From NCBI GenBank assembly GCA_902798425.1, contig CADBWR010000017.1:1-58854 (forward strand): a stretch of DNA of 58,854 bases. Reading direction: 5' to 3'. Numbering within the stretch: the stretch's first letter is position 1; every line of letters begins with the position of its first letter. The position numbers and the translations under genes are program-made. This document shows, in pieces, positions 50,675 to 58,854 of the stretch. Origin of the DNA: an uncultured Bacteroidales bacterium (GTDB lineage: Bacteria; Bacteroidota; Bacteroidia; Bacteroidales; Bacteroidaceae). A model generated the notes under the pieces. It had not been told where the DNA came from. It saw only the letters and a list, made by a program, of their open reading frames with translations, and searched no databases.

Positions 50675-53600
50675 TTATTCCATTACAGTCTCTTCTGCAA
50701 AGTCGAGAACATTCTTCTTGTTAGCCTGCATGCGCTCATACTCTTCCTTAGAGCCTACGATAATCTTATCGAACTCGCGGAGACCAGTACCAGCGGGAAT
50801 CAGGTGACCGGCAATCACGTTCTCCTTCATACCTTCCAGATTGTCGCTCTTGCCGCGGATAGCAGCCTCGTTGAGGACCTTAGTGGTCTCCTGGAACGAT
50901 GCAGCAGACATGAACGACTTGGTCTGAAGTGCAGCACGGGTAATACCCTGCAGAATCTGTGTTGACGTAGCAGCCACAGCATCACGAACCTGTACGAGAC
51001 GGAGGTCACGGCGCTTCAGGCTGGAGTTCTCGTCGCGCAACTTGCGAGCGGTAACAATCTGACCCTTCTGGAGGTTCTCAGAGTCGCCGGCATCGACAAC
51101 AACTTTCTTACCCCAGATGCGGTCGTTCTCCTCAGCAAAGTCGAGCTTGTCGACAATCTGCTGCTCGAGGAATGTGGTGTCGCCCGGATCGTTGATCTCT
51201 ACCTTGCGCATCATCTGACGAACGATAATCTCGAAGTGCTTGTCGTTGATCTTCACACCCTGCAGACGATAAACGTCCTGTACCTCGTTAACGATGTACT
51301 CCTGAACAGCCGTGGGACCCTTGATGGCCAAGATGTCGGCAGGAGTGATAACACCATCAGAGAGCGGTGTGCCAGCACGTACGGCGTCGTGCTCCTGTAC
51401 CAGGATCTGCTTAGACAGCGATACGAGGTACTTGCGCTGCTCACCAGTCTTTGAGGTAACGATAATCTCACGGTTACCGCGCTTTACCTTACCCATGGTA
51501 ATCTCACCGTCGATTTCTGATACGATAGCGGGGTTCGATGGGTTACGAGCCTCGAAGAGCTCAGTGACACGGGGCAGACCACCAGTGATATCACCACCCT
51601 TGGCAGCAGCACGAGGAATCTTGACGAGGGTCTCACCAGTCTTAACAGTCTGGCCGTCCTCCACAACAACGTGACCACCCACAGGGAAGTTATAGGTACC
51701 AATAACGTCGCCATTGGCATCAACGATGTCGCAGGTAGGAACCTTTGACTTGTCCTTAGACTCCGTAACAATCTTCTCGGTCAAACCGGTGGTTTCGTCG
51801 GTCTCAGCACGGAAAGTTATACCCTCGACAACATCGTGGAACTTCAGTGTACCGGCATACTCAGTAACAATGACGGCATTGAAGGGGTCCCACTGGGCAA
51901 TCTTGTCACCCTTCTTAACAGTATCACCATTCTTAAAGTAGAGTGAAGAACCGTAAGGAACGTTGACGGTAGACAGCACAATATTGGTATTCTTATCGAC
52001 GAAACGCATTTCACCCAGACGGCTGACAACCATCTCGCACTCGCGACCATCCTCATCGAACGGTACAGTACGAACCTCTTCCAACTCAATCTTAGAATCG
52101 TTCTTGGCAACGATGCTGGCATTAGCTGCTGCGTTGGCAGCGACACCACCGGCGTGGAACGTACGCAGCGTCAGCTGAGTACCAGGCTCACCGATAGCCT
52201 GTGCAGCGATGACGCCGACGGCCTCACCCTTCTGAACCATCTTACGGGTAGCAAGGTTACGACCGTAACACTTCATGCAGACGCCATGCTTAGACTCACA
52301 GGTGAGCACGGAACGAATCTCGACAGACTCAATAGGAGAGTCCTCAATAATCTGTGCGATAGGCTCAGTAATCTCCTCACCGGCAGCAACGATGAGTTCG
52401 CCAGTAGAAGGATGGATGATATCGTGAACAGAGACACGACCGAGGATGCGCTCGTAAAGCGTTGAAATGACCTCGTCACCGTTCTTCAGTGCGGTGCAGA
52501 CGAGTCCGCGGAGCGTACCGCAGTCTTCCTCATTAATAATCACATCGTGAGAGACGTCAACCAGACGACGGGTCAGGTAACCAGCGTCGGCGGTCTTCAT
52601 GGCGGTATCGGCAAGACCCTTACGGGCACCATGGGTAGAGATGAAATACTCCAGCACGGACATACCTTCCTTGAAGTTCGAAATAATTGGATTCTCAATA
52701 ATCTGAGCGCCCTCAGCACCAGCCTTCTGCGGCTTAGCCATAAGACCGCGCATACCAGAGAGCTGACGGATCTGGTCCTTACTACCACGAGCACCGGAGT
52801 CGAGCATCATGAATACGGCGTTGAAGCCCTGGTCGGCCTCGGTCATCTCCTTCATCAGCACATTACCCAGGTCGTTGTTGATGTGGGTCCAAGTATCGAT
52901 AACCTGATTGTAACGCTCGTTGTCGGTGATGAAACCCATATTGTAGTTCTCGGTAATCTGCTGAATCTCGGCATTACCCTTCTCAATCAGATCCTTTTTA
53001 GACTCAGGGATGATGATATCGTCAAGATTGAACGACAGACCAGCCTCATAAGCCATGCGGTAACCCAGGTTTTTGATACCATCGAGGAACTCGCAAGCCT
53101 CAGCGAAACCAACATTCTTAATAACGTCGGCAATGATATCGCGGAGAGACTTCTTAGAAACAATCTTGTTGACATAGCCAACTTCCTTAGGTATGATGCC
53201 ATTAACAATGACACGACCGACAGAGGTCTCTACCATGTGGCGGCAAGGCTTGCCGTCGACGATGTCGTCAACCATTACCTTTACCTGAGCATGAAGGTCG
53301 CACTTGCCCTCGTTGTGGGCTATGATAGCTTCTTCAGGACCGTAGAAGGTCAGACCCTCACCCTTGGCACCTGGACGAATCTTAGAGATATAGTACAGAC
53401 CGAGCACCATATCCTGTGAAGGAACGGTGATAGGAGCACCATTTGCAGGGTTCAGAATATTGTGGCTCTGGAGCATCAGAATCTGTGCCTCCAGGATAGC
53501 CTCGTTAGACAAGGGGAGGTGGACAGCCATCTGGTCACCATCGAAGTCGGCGTTGAACGCGGTACATGCCAGTGGGTGCAGCTGGATAGCCTTACCCTCA

Positions 53601-54997
53601 ATGAGTTTAGGTTGGAAGGCCTGAATACCCAAACGGTGCAGTGTTGGTGCACGGTTCAGCAGTACGGGATGACCCTTCATGACATTCTCCAGAATATCCC
53701 AGATAACTGGCTCGCGACGATCTACAATCTTCTTAGCAGACTTAACGGTCTTCACGATGCCGCGCTCGATAAGCTTACGAATGATAAATGGCTTGTAGAG
53801 CTCTGCAGCCATCAACTTAGGCAGACCGCACTCACCCATCTTCAACTCAGGACCAACGACGATAACCGAACGTGCTGAGTAGTCAACACGCTTACCTAGC
53901 AAGTTCTGACGGAAGCGACCCTGCTTACCTTTCAGTGAGTCAGAGAGTGACTTCAGAGGGCGGTTGCTATCGCTCTTCACAGCAGAAGACTTACGGCTGT
54001 TGTCAAAGAGAGAGTCTACAGCTTCCTGCAGCATACGCTTCTCGTTGCGCAGAATGACCTCAGGAGCGTGAATCTCCATCAGGCGCTTCAGACGGTTGTT
54101 ACGAATGATAACGCGACGATAGAGGTCGTTCAAATCGGAGGTAGCGAAACGGCCACCATCCAGAGGAACAAGAGGACGGAGCTCAGGAGGAGTGACGGGG
54201 ATAATCTTCATAATCATCCACTCAGGACGGTTGATACCCTTCTCTACGCTGGAGCGGAAAGCCTCTACTACCTGCAGACGTTTCAGTGCCTCGTTCTTAC
54301 GTTGCATAGAAGAGTCGCTGTTGGCACGATCACGCAGCTCGTATGACAGTGAGTCGAGGTCAAGACGAATCAGAAGGTCATAGATGGCCTCAGCACCCAT
54401 TTTACAGATGAACTTATTGGGGTCGCTGTCCTCCAGATAGTCGTTGTCGGCAGGAATCTGGTTGTCAATGAGGTCATTGTACTCCTCCTCAGAGAGCAGG
54501 TCGTACATCTGAGAACCCAGTGCAGCATTGCCGTCGGCATCCTTCTTACCCGCCATAATACCGGGCTGAATAACCACGTAACGCTCATAGTAGATGATGG
54601 CGTCGAGCTTCTTGGTGGGCAGACCCAACAGGTAACCAATCTTGTTAGGCAGTGAGCGGAAGTACCAGATGTGAGCTACGGGCACAACGAGTTCGATGTG
54701 ACCGGTACGCTCACGACGTACCTTCTTCTCAGTAACCTCTACACCACAACGGTCGCAGACGATGCCCTTATAGCGTATGCGCTTGTACTTGCCGCAGGCA
54801 CACTCGTAATCCTTAGTAGGACCGAAGATGCGCTCGCAGAACAGACCGTCACGCTCGGGCTTATAGGTACGATAGTTGATGGTCTCAGGCTTGGTAACCT
54901 CACCAAAGGAGTTCTCAAGGATCTCCTCAGGCGAAGCCAGACCGATGGTAATCTTTTGGAAATTACTCTTTATCTTTGTATCTTTCTTGAAAGCCAT
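50675..54997 (-). CDS. rpoC: RNA polymerase beta' subunit
   Basis: The 1440-aa beta' subunit, with part of the active site. The first zinc site is [19 protein letters not shown] at about residues 66-84; the catalytic [12 protein letters not shown] is at about 482-493 with three Asp for Mg; the second Cys cluster is [15 protein letters not shown] at about 896-910. The trigger-loop region has [16 protein letters not shown] at about 926-941. Length and ends are normal for Bacteroidota. It follows rpoB by 50 nt, a spacer made mostly of 7-nt repeats. Confidence 0.97.
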   Translation of the reverse strand: MAFKKDTKIKSNFQKITIGLASPEEILENSFGEVTKPETINYRTYKPERDGLFCERIFGPTKDYECACGKYKRIRYKGIVCDRCGVEVTEKKVRRERTGHIELVVPVAHIWYFRSLPNKIGYLLGLPTKKLDAIIYYERYVVIQPGIMAGKKDADGNAALGSQMYDLLSEEEYNDLIDNQIPADNDYLEDSDPNKFICKMGAEAIYDLLIRLDLDSLSYELRDRANSDSSMQRKNEALKRLQVVEAFRSSVEKGINRPEWMIMKIIPVTPPELRPLVPLDGGRFATSDLNDLYRRVIIRNNRLKRLMEIHAPEVILRNEKRMLQEAVDSLFDNSRKSSAVKSDSNRPLKSLSDSLKGKQGRFRQNLLGKRVDYSARSVIVVGPELKMGECGLPKLMAAELYKPFIIRKLIERGIVKTVKSAKKIVDRREPVIWDILENVMKGHPVLLNRAPTLHRLGIQAFQPKLIEGKAIQLHPLACTAFNADFDGDQMAVHLPLSNEAILEAQILMLQSHNILNPANGAPITVPSQDMVLGLYYISKIRPGAKGEGLTFYGPEEAIIAHNEGKCDLHAQVKVMVDDIVDGKPCRHMVETSVGRVIVNGIIPKEVGYVNKIVSKKSLRDIIADVIKNVGFAEACEFLDGIKNLGYRMAYEAGLSFNLDDIIIPESKKDLIEKGNAEIQQITENYNMGFITDNERYNQVIDTWTHINNDLGNVLMKEMTEADQGFNAVFMMLDSGARGSKDQIRQLSGMRGLMAKPQKAGAEGAQIIENPIISNFKEGMSVLEYFISTHGARKGLADTAMKTADAGYLTRRLVDVSHDVIINEEDCGTLRGLVCTALKNGDEVISTLYERILGRVSVHDIIHPSTGELIVAAGEEITEPIAQIIEDSPIESVEIRSVLTCESKHGVCMKCYGRNLATRKMVQKGEAVGVIAAQAIGEPGTQLTLRTFHAGGVAANAAANASIVAKNDSKIELEEVRTVPFDEDGRECEMVVSRLGEMRFVDKNTNIVLSTVNVPYGSSLYFKNGDTVKKGDKIAQWDPFNAVIVTEYAGTLKFHDVVEGITFRAETDETTGLTEKIVTESKDKSKVPTCDIVDANGDVIGTYNFPVGGHVVVEDGQTVKTGETLVKIPRAAAKGGDITGGLPRVTELFEARNPSNPAIVSEIDGEITMGKVKRGNREIIVTSKTGEQRKYLVSLSKQILVQEHDAVRAGTPLSDGVITPADILAIKGPTAVQEYIVNEVQDVYRLQGVKINDKHFEIIVRQMMRKVEINDPGDTTFLEQQIVDKLDFAEENDRIWGKKVVVDAGDSENLQKGQIVTARKLRDENSSLKRRDLRLVQVRDAVAATSTQILQGITRAALQTKSFMSAASFQETTKVLNEAAIRGKSDNLEGMKENVIAGHLIPAGTGLREFDKIIVGSKEEYERMQANKKNVLDFAEETVME

Positions 54998-55011
54998 ATT
55001 TCAATATATAA

Positions 55012-55041
55012 CTCTTAATTCTTAACTCTTAATTCTTAATT
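55012..55041 (-). repeat. Heptamer tandem repeat between rpoB and rpoC
   Basis: Plus-strand units ctcttaa, ttcttaa, ctcttaa, ttcttaa and a partial fifth. On the coding strand this is ttaagaa/ttaagag, the same family as 7635-7669 and 41729-41763. The spacer is transcribed as part of the rpoBC message. Confidence 0.85.
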
Positions 55042-55047
55042 CACAGA

Positions 55048-58000
55048 TTAGTCCATCTTAATGCTAAGACCAAGACCCTTCAACTCGTGCAGCAGCACGT
55101 TGAGAGACTCTGGAATACCAGGAGTTGGCATGGGATCACCCTTGACGATGGCCTCATAAGCCTTAGCACGACCAACAACATCATCAGACTTGATGGTCAG
55201 AATCTCCTGCAATACATGGCTAGCACCGAATGCCTCCAAAGCCCAGACCTCCATCTCACCAAAACGCTGACCACCGAACTGGGCCTTACCGCCAAGAGGC
55301 TGCTGCGTGATGAGTGAGTACGGACCGATAGAACGAGCGTGCATCTTGTCCTCAACCATGTGACCGAGTTTCAGGAAGTATGTGATACCCACGGTAGCGG
55401 GCTGGTCGAAGCGCTCACCGGTCTCACCATCATACAGGTGAGTAGAACACAGACGGGGCAGTCCTGCCTTGTCGGTCCATTCAGCGAGATCGTCAAGCTT
55501 AGCACCGTCGAAGATAGGTGTAGCAAACTTCACACCCAGACGCTTACCAGCAGCACCGAGAATAGCCTCGAAAATCTGACCCAGGTTCATACGTGAAGGC
55601 ACACCCAGCGGATTCAGCACCAAGTCAACGGGACGACCATCCTCAAGGAATGGCATATCCTCCTGACGTACAACCTTAGAAACGATACCCTTGTTACCAT
55701 GACGACCGGCCAGCTTATCACCGACACCAATCTTACGTTTCTTGGCAACATATACCTTAGCCATCTGCAGAATGCCTGAGGGCAGCTCGTCACCGATGGT
55801 GATAGCAAACTTCTTACGCTTCATCTCAGCATCAAGCAGCTTGAACTTCTTCATATAGTTGATGATGAGCTTGCCAATGAGTTCATTCTTGTGCTCGTCA
55901 GCAGTCCAGTTACTAATCTGGATATCACCATACTCAAGGTTCTTCAAGTTGGTAACGGTGAACTTAGCACCCTTAGAGATAATCTCCGCACCAGTGTAAT
56001 CCTTCACACCCTGTGAAGTCTTACCCTTGGTCAAGGTCATCAGCTTCTCAACCAGAATATCCTTCAAGTCATCGCACTTAGCCTCGTACTCCTCGTCAAT
56101 CTTAGCCAGCGTTACCTTGTCCTGCTGCTTGGTTTGACGGGTCTTCACGGCACGGGTGAAGAGTTTCTTGTCGATAATGACACCACTCAGTGAGGGATTA
56201 GCCTTCAATGAAGAATCCTTCACATCACCAGCCTTATCACCGAAGATAGCGCGGAGCAGCTTCTCCTCAGGAGAAGGATCGCTCTCACCCTTTGGTGAAA
56301 TCTTACCAATCAGGATGTCACCTGGCTCTACGCGGGCACCGACACGGATGATACCGTTCTCGTCGAGGTCCTTGGTAGCCTCCTCAGAAACATTAGGAAT
56401 ATCTGATGTGAACTCCTCAGCACCACGCTTGGTCTCACGGACATCGAGAGAATACTCATCAACGTGTACAGAAGTCAGTACGTCCTCACGAACAATACGC
56501 TCGTTGAGCACAATAGCATCCTCATAGTTGTAACCCTTCCAAGGCATGTAAGCTACCAACAGGTTGCGACCCAGTGCGAGTTCACCATCCTCAGTGGCAT
56601 AACCTTCAGTCAGGATGTCTCCCTTCTTCACACGCTGGCCCTTATTACAAATAGGACGCAGGTCGATAGTCATGTTCTGGTTGGTACGACGGAACTTAGG
56701 AATACGGTACTCCTTAAGAGCGGGTTCGAAGCTGACAAACTCCTCGTCATCCGTGCGGTCATAGAGCACGCGGATAGTAGTAGCATCAACATAATCGATA
56801 ACACCCTCACCCTCAGCAGTAATCATGGTACGAGAGTCCTCGCAGACCTGCTTCTCGATACCGGTACCTACAATAGGAGCTTCGTTGTGGAGCAGAGGAA
56901 CTGCCTGACGCATCATGTTCGATCCCATCAGTGCACGGTGAGCATCGTCGTGCTCCAAGAAAGGAATCAGTGATGCAGCAATAGAGGCAATCTGCTGTGG
57001 CGATACGTCCATCAAGTCGACGTCTGTTGGAGGCACAACGGGGAAGTCGGCATCCTGACGGCACTTGACGACCTTGCGGATGAATGTACCATCGTCGTTC
57101 AGCGGTGCATTACCCTGACCGATAACGTGGCTCTCTTCTTCCTCAGCGGTGAGGTAGACAATATCGTCGTTATTGAGGTTGGCAATACCATTCTCCACCT
57201 TGCGGTAAGGAGTAGAGATAAAGCCAAGTTCATTAATCTTTGCATAAACACACAATGACGAAATCAGACCGATGTTAGGACCTTCAGGGCTTTCAATAGG
57301 ACAGAGACGACCATAGTGTGTATAGTGTACGTCACGAACCTCGAAACCAGCACGTTCACGTGACAGACCGCCAGGACCAAGGGCAGAGAGACGACGCTTG
57401 TGAGTCACCTCAGCCAGCGGGTTGGTCTGGTCCATAAACTGTGACAGCGGATTGGTACCGAAGAACGAGTTGATAACACTCGAAATAGTCTTGGCATTGA
57501 TCAGGTCGGTAGGAGTGAACACCTCGTTATCGCGAACGTTCATGCGCTCACGGATAGTGCGACTCATACGTGCCAGACCGATAGAGAACTGGTTAGACAG
57601 CTGTTCGCCAACAGTACGTACGCGACGGTTAGACAGGTGGTCGATATCGTCGACAGTAGCTTTTGAGTTAATCAGCTGGATGAGGTACTTGATAATCTCG
57701 ATGATATCCTCCTTGGTGAGCACACGAACATCCATATCGGTGTTCAGACCCAGCTTCTTATTAATACGATAGCGACCTACGTCACCCAGGTCATAGCGCT
57801 TGTCGGAGAAGAACAGGTTCTGGATAACCTCACGGGCACTGGCATCATCGGCAGGATCAGCATTACGCAGCTGACGGTAGATGTAGAGCACAGCCTCCTT
57901 TTCTGAGTTGGAGGGGTCCTTCTGCAGCGTATTGAAAATAATGGAGTAGTCCTGTGCAACAGATTCGTCCTTGTGAACAAGGATAGTAGAAGCACCGCTC

Positions 58001-58854
58001 TCAAGAATATCGAGCATGTTATCCTCGGTAATCTCGGTCTCACGCTCCATGATAACCTCGTTACGTTCAATAGATACAACCTCACCGGTATCCTCATCAA
58101 CAAAGTCCTCGTTCCAACTCTTCAGTACACGGGCAGCAAGTTTACGGCCCAGCACTTCCTTCAGAGATTTCTTGTTGACCTTTACCTCCTCAGCGAGATC
58201 GAAAATCTGCAGGATATCCTTATCAGCTTCAAAACCAATAGCACGCAGCAGTGTGGTAACGGGCAACTTCTTCTTACGGTCAATGTAAGCATACATGACG
58301 TTGTTGATGTCGGTAGCGAACTCAATCCATGAGCCCTTGAAAGGAATGATACGGGCAGAATAGAGCAAAGTACCATTAGCATGCACGTTCTGGCCGAAGA
58401 ACACACCCGGTGAACGATGCAACTGAGATACAACAACACGCTCAGCACCATTGATGACAAAGGTACCATTGGCGGTCATGTAAGGAATAGGACCGAGGAA
58501 CACATCCTGAATCACTGTGCCGAAATCCTCATGATCGGGATCAGTGCAATAGAGTTTCAACTTAGCCTTCAAGGGCACGCTATATGTCAGACCGCGCTCC
58601 AAACACTCATCAATGGTATAACGGGGCGGGTCGATATAGTAATCCAGGAACTCAAGAACAAAGTTGTTACGCGTATCGGTGATAGGGAAGTTCTCAGCGA
58701 ACACCTTATACAGACCATCATTCTTGCGTTCCTCAGGCGGAGTGTCTAACTGGAGGAAGTCTTTGAAAGACTTTAATTGCACATCGAGAAAATCCGGAAA
58801 CGGCATCGGATTCTTGACGCTGCCAAAGTTTACTCTGTTATCTATTACTTTTGA
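55048..58854 (-). CDS. rpoB: RNA polymerase beta subunit, 5' end outside the window
   Basis: The beta subunit. At least 1268 codons are present; the frame stays open to the last base of the window, and the first visible residues [16 protein letters not shown] show that the start lies a few codons beyond. The ATG at 58806 is internal. Core blocks are intact: [16 protein letters not shown], the rifampicin region [20 protein letters not shown] with [16 protein letters not shown], and the C-terminal [20 protein letters not shown]. The rifampicin-region residues seen look wild-type (Asp in MDQTNP, His in THKRR, Ser in RLSALG). Confidence 0.97.
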   Translation of the reverse strand, partial: SKVIDNRVNFGSVKNPMPFPDFLDVQLKSFKDFLQLDTPPEERKNDGLYKVFAENFPITDTRNNFVLEFLDYYIDPPRYTIDECLERGLTYSVPLKAKLKLYCTDPDHEDFGTVIQDVFLGPIPYMTANGTFVINGAERVVVSQLHRSPGVFFGQNVHANGTLLYSARIIPFKGSWIEFATDINNVMYAYIDRKKKLPVTTLLRAIGFEADKDILQIFDLAEEVKVNKKSLKEVLGRKLAARVLKSWNEDFVDEDTGEVVSIERNEVIMERETEITEDNMLDILESGASTILVHKDESVAQDYSIIFNTLQKDPSNSEKEAVLYIYRQLRNADPADDASAREVIQNLFFSDKRYDLGDVGRYRINKKLGLNTDMDVRVLTKEDIIEIIKYLIQLINSKATVDDIDHLSNRRVRTVGEQLSNQFSIGLARMSRTIRERMNVRDNEVFTPTDLINAKTISSVINSFFGTNPLSQFMDQTNPLAEVTHKRRLSALGPGGLSRERAGFEVRDVHYTHYGRLCPIESPEGPNIGLISSLCVYAKINELGFISTPYRKVENGIANLNNDDIVYLTAEEEESHVIGQGNAPLNDDGTFIRKVVKCRQDADFPVVPPTDVDLMDVSPQQIASIAASLIPFLEHDDAHRALMGSNMMRQAVPLLHNEAPIVGTGIEKQVCEDSRTMITAEGEGVIDYVDATTIRVLYDRTDDEEFVSFEPALKEYRIPKFRRTNQNMTIDLRPICNKGQRVKKGDILTEGYATEDGELALGRNLLVAYMPWKGYNYEDAIVLNERIVREDVLTSVHVDEYSLDVRETKRGAEEFTSDIPNVSEEATKDLDENGIIRVGARVEPGDILIGKISPKGESDPSPEEKLLRAIFGDKAGDVKDSSLKANPSLSGVIIDKKLFTRAVKTRQTKQQDKVTLAKIDEEYEAKCDDLKDILVEKLMTLTKGKTSQGVKDYTGAEIISKGAKFTVTNLKNLEYGDIQISNWTADEHKNELIGKLIINYMKKFKLLDAEMKRKKFAITIGDELPSGILQMAKVYVAKKRKIGVGDKLAGRHGNKGIVSKVVRQEDMPFLEDGRPVDLVLNPLGVPSRMNLGQIFEAILGAAGKRLGVKFATPIFDGAKLDDLAEWTDKAGLPRLCSTHLYDGETGERFDQPATVGITYFLKLGHMVEDKMHARSIGPYSLITQQPLGGKAQFGGQRFGEMEVWALEAFGASHVLQEILTIKSDDVVGRAKAYEAIVKGDPMPTPGIPESLNVLLHELKGLGLSIKMD

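Overview
The window looks like a chromosomal segment of a Bacteroidota bacterium, most likely Prevotella or a close relative. The grounds are recurrent TAnnTTTG promoter boxes instead of sigma70-type boxes, a fused SecDF, the rplM-rpsI-rpsB-tsf order, a TPP-riboswitch/TonB receptor/PnuT/thiamine pyrophosphokinase operon, and families of exported proteins with near-identical AWA|Q signal peptides. No plasmid, phage or CRISPR signature is visible.

Layout. 1-11.5 kb: a tandem array of exported, repeat-rich surface proteins (BspA-like leucine-rich repeats, BIG2, InlB-type repeats, and two with a C-terminal YDLNGRKL sorting-type tail), one of them broken by two frame changes, followed by an OmpA-family protein and a BIG2 lipoprotein. 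11.5-14.8 kb: structured leader then rplM, rpsI, rpsB and tsf; all four genes lack a short internal block that the families normally have. 14.8-17.5 kb: BASS-type transporter divergent from a ComM-like AAA ATPase. 17.5-24.8 kb: AsmA-like, thioredoxin-like and TPR lipoprotein operon, tRNA-Val, a transglutaminase-like DUF3857 protein and tRNA-Leu. 24.9-27.9 kb: pyrE-SRPBCC-argH-lipoprotein operon. 28-34.2 kb: a TonB-type barrel and the thiamine salvage operon. 34.2-35.9 kb: an AT-rich AAA/DUF4143 ATPase cassette bounded by imperfect direct repeats and preceded by four evenly built 18-bp dyads. 36-42.3 kb: argS, RNase H-like, ribD, prmC-recX-comF, tRNA-Arg, MaoC-like. 42.3-50.6 kb: CDF transporter, secDF, endonuclease/phosphatase-fold protein, rhomboid, HU, acid phosphatase. 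50.7 kb to the end: rpoC and rpoB (rpoB runs off the window).

Three layers of structure go beyond the genes. First, GC-rich palindromes with a CCCTC...GAGGG type core sit in frame inside several unrelated proteins (two surface proteins, ComM, the BASS transporter, PnuT, PrmC and perhaps ArgS) as well as between genes, resembling a protein-invading small palindromic element. Second, short tandem repeats of varying sequence but nearly constant 7-nt period occupy many gene boundaries, and one copy is translated inside RibD. Third, the ATPase cassette has its own operator array. The deletions in the four translation genes may be assembly errors and should be checked before anything is built on them.
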